DNA of 64,000 nucleotides from Sulfitobacter marinus. Its GTDB lineage: Bacteria; Pseudomonadota; Alphaproteobacteria; Rhodobacterales; Rhodobacteraceae. A program made the translations under genes and the position numbers. Shown piece by piece: positions 1-8,359 of the stretch. The stretch is from assembly GCF_900116285.1 (NCBI RefSeq), contig NZ_FPAJ01000005.1:62001-126000 (forward strand). Direction: 5' to 3'. The notes beneath the pieces are model-generated. The model was not told where the DNA came from. It made no database searches and was given only the letters and a program-made list of their open reading frames with translations. Numbering within the stretch: the stretch's first letter is position 1; every line of letters begins with the position of its first letter.

Positions 1-529
1 GGCCGCCCATTTCAACCAAGGTCACGTGCAACCCAAGTTTGGATGCTACCGATGCCGCCTCAAGGCCGATATATCCGCCACCCACAATCAAGACGCGCGC
101 GCCTTTCGTAAAACGCGAACCCATCGTATCGACATCGACGAGATCGCGTACCACATGCACGCCCTCCAGCGCGCCGCCAACGCTGGCAGGCAAACGGCGC
201 GGCACCGATCCTGTGGTCAGCACCAAGCTGTCATAGGCCATATCATCGCCGTTCACGCGGATCGTTTGGGCAGCGGTATCAATGCTGTCGACATGGGTGC
301 CCAGCATCAGATCGATATCATAATCGCTATAGAAGCTTTCGGGACGCAGAAACAGGCGCTCAAGCGTCATGTCGCCCAGCAGATACGCCTTGGACAGGGG
401 TGGACGTTGATAAGGCGGCACGGTCTCGGCCCCAATCAGCGTTACCTTCCCCTCAAAGCCGGAATTTCGCAGCTTGACCACACATGACGACCCCGCCTGA
501 CCTGCCCCGATAACAACGACATGTCCCAT
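1..529 (-). CDS. FAD-dependent ferredoxin reductase family oxidoreductase (partial, C-terminus cut)
   Basis: The first 176 codons of a flavoprotein run off the left edge of the window. The start is the ATG at 529 with an AGGGG ribosome site upstream. The N-terminus has the FAD dinucleotide fold (VVVIGAGQAG, about residues 4-13), then the YQRPPLSK segment typical of putidaredoxin/rhodocoxin-type reductases, then a second GxGxxG nucleotide site (VGGGYIGLEAA). Known members pass electrons from NAD(P)H to a [2Fe-2S] ferredoxin serving a P450 or dioxygenase. No partner ferredoxin is visible, because the gene continues outside the window. It diverges from the peroxiredoxin gene. The family call is firm; the physiological partner is unknown. 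Confidence 0.85.
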   Translation of the reverse strand, partial: MGHVVVIGAGQAGSSCVVKLRNSGFEGKVTLIGAETVPPYQRPPLSKAYLLGDMTLERLFLRPESFYSDYDIDLMLGTHVDSIDTAAQTIRVNGDDMAYDSLVLTTGSVPRRLPASVGGALEGVHVVRDLVDVDTMGSRFTKGARVLIVGGGYIGLEAASVASKLGLHVTLVEMGG

Positions 530-622
530 GCTGCACCCCTACTTAAAAAATCGGTTTCCCGCCTGCGCCCAAAACCTATATCTAAGCACAAGACAAACGC
601 AATGACATGGAAGGTCAGACAT

Positions 623-1111
623 ATGACGATTTCTCAAGGTGATACGCTCCCCGACGCTACGTTGATGCAAATGGGTGCCGACGGCCCCGCGCCCGTGCAA
701 ATGGCCGACAAGGTAAAAGGCCGCAAAGTTGTGGTTTTCGCGGTGCCGGGCGCGTTTACACCGACTTGCCATTCTGCGCATGTGCCCAGCTTTATCCGCA
801 CCAAAGACCAGTTCGACGCCAAAGGCGTGGACGAGATCATCTGCATTTCCGTCAATGACCCCTTCGTGATGCAGGCATGGGGCGATGCGACAGGTGCCTC
901 GGCTGCCGGCATCACCATGCTGGCCGATGGCAACAGCGCCTTTACCAAGGCGATTGGCATGGACTTCACCGCTGAACCTGTTGGCCTGATGGCGCGGTCC
1001 AAGCGCTATGCGATGCTGGTTGAGGACGGCAAAGTCACCCTGTTCCAAGCCGAAGAAAGCCCCGGCGTTTGCGAAACCTCCGGTGGCGAGGCACTGCTGG
1101 ACAATATGTGA
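623..1111 (+). CDS. Peroxiredoxin, Prx5 type
   Basis: A 162-residue thiol peroxidase of the AhpC/TSA superfamily, PrxII/Prx5 branch, which reduces H2O2 and organic hydroperoxides in the cytoplasm using glutathione/glutaredoxin or thioredoxin. The peroxidatic cysteine is C49 in PGAFTPTCH. A second cysteine, C150, lies in SPGVCETSGG near the C-terminus, as in Prx5 relatives. I chose the ATG at 623 over an upstream in-frame start because GGAAGG at 609-614 is well spaced and the protein then has the usual family length. The gene stands alone and ends in a strong hairpin terminator. Confidence 0.92.
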   Translation: MTISQGDTLPDATLMQMGADGPAPVQMADKVKGRKVVVFAVPGAFTPTCHSAHVPSFIRTKDQFDAKGVDEIICISVNDPFVMQAWGDATGASAAGITMLADGNSAFTKAIGMDFTAEPVGLMARSKRYAMLVEDGKVTLFQAEESPGVCETSGGEALLDNM

Positions 1112-1140
1112 TCCGGCTCACGCCTAAGGTTTAAAACACA

Positions 1141-1172
1141 AAACGCCGCCCCGATATGGGCGGCGTTTTTGA
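1141..1172. terminator. Intrinsic terminator after the peroxiredoxin gene, likely bidirectional
   Basis: A 9-bp stem AACGCCGCC (1142-1150) pairs with GGCGGCGTT (1159-1167) and is followed by a T run to 1170. The A-rich left side gives a T run on the other strand too, so it may also stop the convergent phhB operon. Confidence 0.85.
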
Positions 1173-1194
1173 TTTTTGCGGGTCGATGCCCCTG

Positions 1195-1497
1195 TCAGGC
1201 CGTGCCGAACAAGCCATCCATCTTGCGCGCCAGCTTGGCGTCCAGCGCGCTTAGCCCGTCACAATCATGGGTCGTTAGCGTCACGATCACCTTGCTATAC
1301 ACATTTTCCCACTCCGGATGATGGTTCCATTTTTCCGCCCAGATGGCCGCGCGGGTCATCCAGCCAAACGCGTCCGAGAAATCGTTAAACTTGAACGTCT
1401 TCACGATCGCGTCACGCCCATCGACCATCGCCCAGCCTGTTGCAAACAAGGGGGCGAGCACGGTTTTCCGGGTCTCTTCGCTTAATTTTTCGCTCAT
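1195..1497 (-). CDS. phhB: 4a-hydroxytetrahydrobiopterin dehydratase (pterin-4a-carbinolamine dehydratase)
   Basis: A 100-residue protein of the PCD/DCoH family, which dehydrates 4a-hydroxytetrahydrobiopterin and so recycles the pterin cofactor of aromatic amino acid hydroxylases. The signature [12 protein letters not shown] (about 56-67) carries the two active-site histidines H59/H60, and TTHD (H77) supplies the third. Its ATG overlaps the TGA of the upstream FemAB-like gene (ATGA at 1494-1497), so it is the last gene of a translationally coupled minus-strand operon. No phenylalanine hydroxylase is nearby. In alphaproteobacteria the enzyme is also found without one and may serve molybdopterin or other pterin chemistry. 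Confidence 0.92.
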   Translation of the reverse strand: MSEKLSEETRKTVLAPLFATGWAMVDGRDAIVKTFKFNDFSDAFGWMTRAAIWAEKWNHHPEWENVYSKVIVTLTTHDCDGLSALDAKLARKMDGLFGTA

Positions 1498-2681
1498 TGT
1501 TGTTCCTCAATATTTACCCGCTTAAACGGGCCATAATCTGTCAGTATGTCGATTTCGTGATCTACGGCGGCACGTTCTTGCTGCAGATAATCCCCCACCG
1601 CGCGGGCAAATCCCTGATCTCGCATCCAGTGCAGCGACCATGTTGCGGTGGGCAGATAGCCGCGCGCCAATTTGTGTTCGCCTTGGGCTCCTGCCTCTAC
1701 GCTTGCCAGTTTCATGTCGATCGCAATGTCGATTGCGCGATAATAGCACAATTCGAAATGTAGGAACGGATGGTGCTCGTTGCACCCCCAGTACCGTCCA
1801 TATAACACGTCAGCCCCGACAAAGTTCAGCGCACCGGCAATCCATCGCCCATTCCGCCTTGCCAACACTAATACTATGTCATCGCGCAGGGTTTCCTGAG
1901 CAATATCAAAGAACTGGCGCGTCAGATAAGGCGTGCCCCATTTGCGCGCGCCGGTGTCTTGGTAAAACTCCCAGAACGCATCCCAATGTTCAGGCTCGAT
2001 CTGGTCACCGGTAAAGGTTTCAATCGTGCCGCCAAAATCCTGCGCTTGCAGACGCTCTTTGCGGATGTTCTTGCGCTTGCGCGAACTGAGCGTCGCAAGG
2101 AAATCATCGAAATCAGCATAGTCGTGGTTCTGCCAATGAAACTGCTGGCTTTTGCGCGCCATCAATCCCAATTCTTCGGCCGCCATCGCCTCGGCCTCAG
2201 TGCAAAAGGTGATGTGTAGTGACGACAGCCCGTTGTTGTCCGTCAGTTGTACAGCCCCTTGGATCAACGCGGCCATGGCTGCGTCTTCAAATCCCGGACG
2301 GGTCAGGAAGCGGCGGCCTGTGGCGGGAGTATGGGGCACGGCAATTTGCAGTTTGGGGTAGTACCGCCCGCCTGCACGTTCCAACGCGTGGGCCCAGTTG
2401 TGGTCAAAGATATATTCGCCCTGACTGTGGGATTTCGCATACATCGGCGCGACCCCGATGATCTGCCCGCCGATTGACGCCGCCAGATACTGCGGCTGCC
2501 AGCCTGTACCTGGGCCAACGCTGCCGCTGTCCTCCATCGCGGATAGGAAACGATAGGTGGTGAACGGATCATTTGGCCGCCCGCCTGATGCGGTCTCGGG
2601 GCAGGCGCAGGCATCCCATTCGGCCTGACCAATATCGGCAATCTTCGGAAATATTCGAATTTCGATTTCTTGCGCGCTCAT
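1494..2681 (-). CDS. FemAB-like acyltransferase (GNAT fold, PF04339-type)
   Basis: A 395-residue protein of the FemAB-like/peptidogalycan family, related to aminoacyl- and N-acetyltransferases. The central segment [20 protein letters not shown] is characteristic. The C-terminal half contains the GNAT-like stretch ending in [12 protein letters not shown]. The ATG at 2681 ([11 protein letters not shown]) is preferred to an upstream in-frame start because the preceding 50 codons are low-complexity and Arg-rich. It lies 50 bp after the GDPD gene and overlaps phhB by ATGA. The acyl acceptor is unknown. Family members have been linked to cell-wall or lipid modification, but nothing here shows that directly. 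Confidence 0.85.
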   Translation of the reverse strand: MSAQEIEIRIFPKIADIGQAEWDACACPETASGGRPNDPFTTYRFLSAMEDSGSVGPGTGWQPQYLAASIGGQIIGVAPMYAKSHSQGEYIFDHNWAHALERAGGRYYPKLQIAVPHTPATGRRFLTRPGFEDAAMAALIQGAVQLTDNNGLSSLHITFCTEAEAMAAEELGLMARKSQQFHWQNHDYADFDDFLATLSSRKRKNIRKERLQAQDFGGTIETFTGDQIEPEHWDAFWEFYQDTGARKWGTPYLTRQFFDIAQETLRDDIVLVLARRNGRWIAGALNFVGADVLYGRYWGCNEHHPFLHFELCYYRAIDIAIDMKLASVEAGAQGEHKLARGYLPTATWSLHWMRDQGFARAVGDYLQQERAAVDHEIDILTDYGPFKRVNIEEQQ

Positions 2682-2731
2682 GCGGGTGTCCCGGTTGCCA
2701 TGGGTTCTATCTGTGGTCAAAGTGCGCCGGT

Positions 2732-3493
2732 TCAAGCGGCTGGCAAAGCGTCGTAGCCCTCGAACGTGATATTGTCGGCATATTGCCGCGCCGTCGCTTC
2801 GATTTCGGCACTGCGGACGGTCCAACAACACACCATCGCGCCCGCCTTGCGCAGGTCGGCCACGCGGGGCCGCGACAGGTCATCGACCTCGTGGCTGATA
2901 TAACAGGCGGCGGACCGGTCGTAATCGGGTATCTCGCGAAGTCGGTCGCAGGTCGCCTTGGACAGCGGCCAATCGGCATAACGATAGGCGCTGGTGACGA
3001 TCCCGCGCGGCAGGTTTGGTGCAAGCTGCGCCATTAAGGCGACCGAATTCGGATTGAACGACATAACTGCAACGTCGCCGTCATAGCCCTGCAACGCTTG
3101 GGCGGTCATCTTTTCCAGAGGACCAATATTGTTGCCCATGGCCCCGTCTTGATCCTTGACCTCGACCAGCAACGGCACACGCCCGCCAATGAGCGTCAGG
3201 ATTTCTGGCAATGTCCGTATCGTATCGGTACCGCCCTTCAGCGTGATCTGTGCCAGCTCGGCCGCGGTGCGTTGCTGGATCGGTCCTGTCTCAGCCGTCA
3301 GACGATCCAGCGCATAGTCATGAAACACCATCGCTTGTCCGTCGGCGCTCAGTTGCACATCCAGTTCGATGCCATAGCCGCGGTCAATCGCAGCGCTAAA
3401 CGCGGTCGGGCTGTTTTCAGGCCGTCCCGCGTTCAGATCATGAAAGCCCCGATGCGTAAAAGGTGCTTTTACAAGAGATTTGGGAAAGCTCAT
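2732..3493 (-). CDS. ugpQ: Glycerophosphodiester phosphodiesterase
   Basis: A 253-residue GDPD with no signal peptide, so cytoplasmic. It hydrolyses glycerophosphodiesters, the products of phospholipid deacylation, to glycerol-3-phosphate and an alcohol. The TIM-barrel catalytic motifs are clear: HRGFHD with the first catalytic histidine near residue 14, ENSPTAF, GIELDVQLSADG with metal-binding E/D, VFHDYALDRLT with the second histidine, and VEVKDQDG. Its ATG overlaps the TGA of the RidA gene (3490-3493). The symbol follows the cytoplasmic E. coli UgpQ; no glycerophosphodiester transporter is adjacent. Confidence 0.88.
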   Translation of the reverse strand: MSFPKSLVKAPFTHRGFHDLNAGRPENSPTAFSAAIDRGYGIELDVQLSADGQAMVFHDYALDRLTAETGPIQQRTAAELAQITLKGGTDTIRTLPEILTLIGGRVPLLVEVKDQDGAMGNNIGPLEKMTAQALQGYDGDVAVMSFNPNSVALMAQLAPNLPRGIVTSAYRYADWPLSKATCDRLREIPDYDRSAACYISHEVDDLSRPRVADLRKAGAMVCCWTVRSAEIEATARQYADNITFEGYDALPAA

Positions 3494-3948
3494 GCGATCT
3501 CGAAAATGCCTTCGATTTCGACGGCGACACCCAAGGGCAAGGATGCAGCAGATACCGCAGAACGTGCATGCCGCCCTGCATCGCCTAGGGCCTCGACCAG
3601 AAAGTCAGACGCGCCGTTGATCACCTTGGGCTGATCGGTAAAATCGGCGGTAGAGTTCACAAAACCGGTCAGTTTCACCACACGCACCAGACGTTCGATA
3701 TCGCCACCACAGGCCGCTTTGACTTGCGCCAACAGGCTGATCGCGCAGGTTTTGGCGGCAGCCGCACCGGCATCAACATCCATCGTATCACCAAGCTTGC
3801 CTTGGATCAGACCGTCTGGTCCGTTCGAAATCTGACCAGAGACATAGACCGTGTTCCCGGTCTTTACGAAAGGCACATAGTTGGCCGCAGGGGCAGGTGC
3901 GTCTGGCAAGGTGACGCCTAGATCGCTGAGACGTTTGGTAAAGCTCAT
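3490..3948 (-). CDS. RidA/YjgF family enamine/imine deaminase
   Basis: A 152-residue Rid-family protein. RidA proteins hydrolyse reactive 2-aminoacrylate and other enamine/imine intermediates released by PLP enzymes. The pattern FVKTGNTVYVSGQISNGPDG near the N-terminus and the VVKLTGFVNST and ARSAVSAASLPLGVAVEIEG segments match the family. At 152 residues it resembles the longer Rid subgroups rather than the 128-residue canonical RidA. In those subgroups the catalytic Arg is often not conserved, and I cannot place it with certainty here. It is the first gene of the coupled operon RidA-GDPD-FemAB-like-PhhB, which runs from 3948 down to 1195. Confidence 0.88.
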   Translation of the reverse strand: MSFTKRLSDLGVTLPDAPAPAANYVPFVKTGNTVYVSGQISNGPDGLIQGKLGDTMDVDAGAAAAKTCAISLLAQVKAACGGDIERLVRVVKLTGFVNSTADFTDQPKVINGASDFLVEALGDAGRHARSAVSAASLPLGVAVEIEGIFEIA

Positions 3949-4122
3949 GGGGTTCTTCCTTTGAAATCAGGTATTTTCGAGCGACAGGTTAACCCTGCAA
4001 CGGCAAAACGGAAAGGGGGCATCAACGCAAGAAAATCGCAGGTTCTGACAACGGCGGCACCCGATACACCCTTGGTACCACTACAGGCGCTTTGCAGTGA
4101 TTAAGAAACAGACCAACCCGCC

Positions 4123-6288
4123 CTACCGGTCGCCGTCTTGCCCGCCGCTGCTTGATCCGCCGCCAAAGATATCGCGCAGGACCTGATCAATCAGGCTCAG
4201 CGGGTTTTGCGGCTGCGGTGCGGGGACCGGAACTTCGGTCACGGCGGGGGCCGGTATGATCATCGGCAAGGGCCGCACAGGCAGCCCCTCGTGGACCCGC
4301 TCCATCACCTCTTTCCAGATTTCCGTCGGCAATCCGCCGCCCGATACACCTGTCAGGGGCGTGTTATCGTCGTAGCCCATCCAGACGCCAGCTACATATT
4401 CAGCCGAGAACCCGATGAACCACGCATCGCGGTTGGCTTGTGTGGTGCCTGTCTTGCCTGCCAGTTCGCGCCCGCCAAACTGCGCCCGCCCGCCGGTGCC
4501 TTCCGACACGACTTTCTCCATCATATAGACCAGTTGCAGAGCGGCATCTTCTTGGATCACCCGTTCGCCAATACCGCCGCCCGTGCCCATCAAAGGCTCA
4601 CTATCACCAAGCAGCTTTAGATCAATCAAACCGTAGGGCTTCACCGAAGACCCGCCGTTCAATATCCCCGCATAAGCACCCGTCATCTCAAGCAGGGTGC
4701 TTTCGGATACGCCAAGCGCCAGCGCCGGACCGACGGCCAGGTCGCTTTGGATGCCGAACTGTGTTGCAACTTGGCTGACCACATCGCGGCCCACGCTTTC
4801 CGAAACTTTGACCGCCGGAATATTAAGCGAATCCTTTAACGCGGTGGTCAGCGACACCTCGCCTTTGAACTCTTTGGTATAGTTCTTCGGGCACCATTGA
4901 CCCGATCCGGGAATGTTTAGGCAATAGGGCGCATCTTCGATCAGATCATTGGGGGAGTACCCCAGATCAAGCGCCGCAGCATAGATGAACGGCTTGAACG
5001 ACGAACCCGTCTGGCGCATTGCTTGGGTCGCGCGATTGAACGCACCAGCCACCTTGGTCTTGCGCCCCCCGACCATCGCGCGCACGGCACCATCGGCAGA
5101 CATCACCACAACAGCAGCTTGCGCCTTGGACCCTTCGCGCACCTTGTTCTCAAACACCCAGCTTAACCCGGCCTCGGCGGCCTTTTGGATGCGTTGATCC
5201 AGCGTCGTCTTGATAATGACGTCTTCGGTCGTGTTGCGGGTAAAGAATTCAGGCCCCGACGACATAACCCAATCCGCAAAGTACCCGCCTGCTTCGGCTT
5301 CGGCGGCCTCTGACAGCTCCGCCGGATGTGCAATCGCATCCTCTGCCTCGGCTTGGGTTAGATACCCCTGCTCTTCCATCAGACGCACAACCGTGGCCGC
5401 ACGGCTTTGCGAGCGGTCAAGATTGTTCGTGGGCGACAATGTGGTGGGGGCCGTCAGCAACCCTGCCAACATTGCGCCTTCGGCAGGGCGCAGAGCGGTT
5501 GCTGGCTTGCCGAAAAAACGTTGCGCGGCGGCCTCGGCCCCGAATGCGCCGCCGCCCATATAGGCGCGGTTCAGATAGATCGACAGGATATCATCCTTGG
5601 AATACTTCACCTCCATCGCCATGGAATACAACGCTTCCTTGGCTTTGCGACTTAGCGAAGAACGGCGGCAGTCGGCCTCGTACTCGCGTTCTGTTTGACC
5701 CGAGGATGGATCGTAAGGTTCTCCCAGACACAGCAGTTTTGCGACCTGCTGTGTGATGGTCGAGCCCCCATGACCCGACAGCGGTCCACGCCCTTCGGAC
5801 AGATTGATGCGCACGGCAGAGGCGATCCCGCGCGGGGACACACCAAAATGACGGTAGAACCGTTTGTCTTCTGTCGCGATGACCGCGTTCTTTAGATGTG
5901 GTGATACGTTTGACGCGTTCACAACACCGCCGAACTGGTCCCCGCGCCACGCGAATACGTCGCCATTGCGATCCAGCAAGGTGACCGACCCGCGCGCGCG
6001 ACCGTCAAGCAGCGCATCAAGCGGCGGCAGCGTCGTATAGAAATACCCTACCGCACAGGCCAGCAACAGCACGATCACCAGCGTTACCCGCGAGACGATC
6101 TTCCAAATCAGGTTCAATATCCAACGGATCACAGCGCTGAAAAACCCAAGGATACCGCCACGGCGTTTGACCGGCTTGCGTTTTGCAGGTGTCTTTTTGG
6201 CAGGCTTCTTTTTGGCCGAGACTGCCGCCTTGCTGCTATATCGCTTGTCGGCGACCATAGGCCGCTTCCGCTTGGATGAATCACTCAT
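4123..6288 (-). CDS. Class A penicillin-binding protein (PBP1A family), glycosyltransferase/transpeptidase
   Basis: A 721-residue bifunctional peptidoglycan synthase. It has a Lys/Arg-rich cytoplasmic tail (1-45), a membrane anchor (about 68-85), and a GT51 glycosyltransferase domain with the EDKRFYRHFG motif at 140-149 and STITQQVAK at 176-184. The transpeptidase domain has SSFK at 429-432 (acylated Ser), SLN at 487-489 and KTGTT at 612-616. The tail after residue 670 is Pro-rich and then Gly/Ser-rich, probably disordered. It polymerises glycan strands and cross-links peptides at the outer face of the inner membrane. It is monocistronic, with 174 bp of non-coding sequence before RidA. All catalytic motifs look intact. 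Confidence 0.93.
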   Translation of the reverse strand: MSDSSKRKRPMVADKRYSSKAAVSAKKKPAKKTPAKRKPVKRRGGILGFFSAVIRWILNLIWKIVSRVTLVIVLLLACAVGYFYTTLPPLDALLDGRARGSVTLLDRNGDVFAWRGDQFGGVVNASNVSPHLKNAVIATEDKRFYRHFGVSPRGIASAVRINLSEGRGPLSGHGGSTITQQVAKLLCLGEPYDPSSGQTEREYEADCRRSSLSRKAKEALYSMAMEVKYSKDDILSIYLNRAYMGGGAFGAEAAAQRFFGKPATALRPAEGAMLAGLLTAPTTLSPTNNLDRSQSRAATVVRLMEEQGYLTQAEAEDAIAHPAELSEAAEAEAGGYFADWVMSSGPEFFTRNTTEDVIIKTTLDQRIQKAAEAGLSWVFENKVREGSKAQAAVVVMSADGAVRAMVGGRKTKVAGAFNRATQAMRQTGSSFKPFIYAAALDLGYSPNDLIEDAPYCLNIPGSGQWCPKNYTKEFKGEVSLTTALKDSLNIPAVKVSESVGRDVVSQVATQFGIQSDLAVGPALALGVSESTLLEMTGAYAGILNGGSSVKPYGLIDLKLLGDSEPLMGTGGGIGERVIQEDAALQLVYMMEKVVSEGTGGRAQFGGRELAGKTGTTQANRDAWFIGFSAEYVAGVWMGYDDNTPLTGVSGGGLPTEIWKEVMERVHEGLPVRPLPMIIPAPAVTEVPVPAPQPQNPLSLIDQVLRDIFGGGSSSGGQDGDR

Positions 6289-6542
6289 TTACTGCTCGCT
6301 CGACCGTTCTTTTTCGCCACTCTACCCTGCATGCTATCGATTGTTTAGCGCTGAGGCTGTTGGCGCGCGTCTATTTTTTGCACAATATTTAATCATTTTT
6401 ACCTTTTAGCACAATTAATGTGCAAATGTGCCTAGTGATGAGGCCGTCACGCGCCCTTTAACCTATCTTATCAATCCAAAGTCCCGCTTCTCTTCTCAGG
6501 CATCACGCAGGAAGAACCTGCATTCTAGAAGAGGGACTTTAG
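6289..6542 (+). promoter_or_regulatory. Upstream region of glnK: GCACA/TGTGC half-sites and an SD-sequestering hairpin
   Basis: This AT-rich intergenic region holds no gene. Inverted half-sites GCACA (6409-6413) and TGTGC (6419-6423), with outlying copies GCACA (6380-6384) and TGTGC (6427-6431), differ by one base per half from the enteric NtrC pattern GCACC-N5-GGTGC. Directly before glnK, 6478-6491 and 6527-6540 can form a 14-bp stem with one mismatch. It encloses a second hairpin, GCAGG (6507-6511) with CCTGC (6517-6521). The outer stem covers the whole ribosome-binding site, and no T run follows, so it is not a terminator. Confidence 0.55.
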
Positions 6543-6881
<339 letters not shown>

Positions 6882-6907
6882 CCCTTAACGCTTGAGGAAA
6901 TGACGAA

Positions 6908-8209
6908 ATGAAATTACGAATTCTCCTTCCCATGGCCGCCACAGCCGCGCTGTTGCCGACATTGGGCTTTGCACAGGACGCCGAGTTTGCAAGCGCGTCC
7001 GAGACTGCATTCATCTTCAACACATTGCTATTCTTGATCGGTGGCTTCCTGGTCTTCTGGATGGCCGCTGGCTTTGCCATGCTCGAAGCGGGCCTTGTCC
7101 GTTCCAAGAACGTGACTACACAGCTGACAAAGAACATAGCGCTGTTTTCGCTGGCCGCCATCATGTATTGGCTGGTTGGCTATAACATCATGTACCCGGG
7201 CGACGCCTGGATCATGCAAGGCGTGTTCGGCACCTTTGGCACCAAAGACATCAAGACAGCGATCGACGCAGGCGGCTATTCCAACGCGTCCGACTTCTTC
7301 TTTCAGTTGATGTTCTGCGCGACAACGGCGTCCATCGTTTCCGGTACCTTGGCCGAACGTATCAAACTGTGGCCCTTCCTGATCTTCACGATCGTTCTGA
7401 CCGGCTTTATCTACCCGATCGAAGCAAGCTGGCAGTGGGGCGCAGGCTGGTTGTCTGACGCAGGTTTCTCTGACTTTGCTGGTTCCACATTGGTTCACGC
7501 AGCTGGTGGTTTCGCAGCCCTTGCAGGTGCCATCATCCTTGGGCCACGTATCGGTAAGTACAAAGACGGCCGTGTGATCCCAATGCAGGGTTCGAACCTG
7601 CCGCTCGCCACGCTGGGTACGTTCATCCTGTGGTTGGGTTGGTTCGGCTTTAACGGTGGTTCGCAGCTTGCTATGGGTTCGATGATCGACGCTGACGCTG
7701 TTGCGCAAATCTTTGCCAACACCAACATGGCGGCGGCTGCCGGTGCTGTTGCGGCGATGATCCTGACGCAGATCCTGTACAAAAAGATCGACCTTACCAT
7801 GCTGCTGAACGGTGCGCTGGCGGGTCTGGTGTCCATCACTGCGGGTCCGCTTGACCCGACATTGTTTGGCGCGCTTTGGATTGGTGCAGTTGGCGGTGTG
7901 ATCGTTGTCTTCGCGGTTCCATTCCTGGACAAGCTGAAAATCGATGACGTCGTCGGTGCGATCCCAGTACACTTGATCGCCGGTTTCTGGGGCACGTTGG
8001 TTGTTCCAGTCTACACCGACGGTACGTCCTTTGTGACACAGATCATCGGCTTTGCGTCCATCGGTGCATTCGTCTTTATCGTGTCGCTGGTTGTCTGGCT
8101 GATCCTGAAGGCCACCATGGGCATCCGCGTCAGCGAAGAAGCCGAGATTACAGGCCTCGACGTGTCGGAGCTGGGTATGGAAGCATATCCTGAGTTCTCG
8201 AAGAGCTAA
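6908..8209 (+). CDS. amtB: Ammonium transporter AmtB
   Basis: A 433-residue Amt/Rh-family channel that conducts NH3/NH4+ across the inner membrane and is closed by GlnK. It has a cleavable signal peptide (about 1-22, ending GFAQ), then about 11 transmembrane helices. Family hallmarks seen are the AMLEAGLVRSKN segment, AGSTLVHAAGGFAALAGA with the first pore histidine, and the second pore histidine in GAIPVHLIAGFWG. The cytoplasmic tail is short. It is co-transcribed with glnK and followed by an intrinsic terminator. Confidence 0.95.
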   Translation: MKLRILLPMAATAALLPTLGFAQDAEFASASETAFIFNTLLFLIGGFLVFWMAAGFAMLEAGLVRSKNVTTQLTKNIALFSLAAIMYWLVGYNIMYPGDAWIMQGVFGTFGTKDIKTAIDAGGYSNASDFFFQLMFCATTASIVSGTLAERIKLWPFLIFTIVLTGFIYPIEASWQWGAGWLSDAGFSDFAGSTLVHAAGGFAALAGAIILGPRIGKYKDGRVIPMQGSNLPLATLGTFILWLGWFGFNGGSQLAMGSMIDADAVAQIFANTNMAAAAGAVAAMILTQILYKKIDLTMLLNGALAGLVSITAGPLDPTLFGALWIGAVGGVIVVFAVPFLDKLKIDDVVGAIPVHLIAGFWGTLVVPVYTDGTSFVTQIIGFASIGAFVFIVSLVVWLILKATMGIRVSEEAEITGLDVSELGMEAYPEFSKS

Positions 8210-8233
8210 GATATCTGACATTAAGAAACTTAG

Positions 8234-8263
8234 AAACCCGGGCGTTCGCGTCCGGGTTTTTTC
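8234..8263 (+). terminator. Intrinsic terminator of glnK-amtB
   Basis: The hairpin AACCCGGgCG / CGtCCGGGTT (8235-8257) with a TTCG tetraloop is followed by a run of T residues to 8262. Confidence 0.9.
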
Positions 8264-8283
8264 GTTTGCCGCAGGGCGGACGG

Positions 8284-8325
8284 GCAAAAAAATAGCGCCG
8301 CGCTGGGGGACAGCGCGGCGCTATT
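8284..8325 (-). terminator. Intrinsic terminator of the aminotransferase gene
   Basis: A perfect 15-bp stem, 8291-8305 with 8311-8325, has a 5-base loop. On the minus strand it is followed by seven T residues (AAAAAAA on the plus strand just before 8293). It lies 35 bp past the aminotransferase stop codon. Confidence 0.92.
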
Positions 8326-8359
8326 GAATATTTAAGAAAGGGTGAAGCGACAGGTCGGC

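Noticed and set aside
6355..6385. Sigma-54 promoter (GG-N10-GC) before glnK
   Set aside because: The only TTGGCG...TTGC pair has 16 bases between GG and GC instead of 10.
7028..8287. 419-codon open frame on the minus strand opposite amtB
   Set aside because: It is a composition shadow of amtB: its sequence is rich in His, Gln, Arg and Asp with no domain, while amtB on the other strand has all family motifs.
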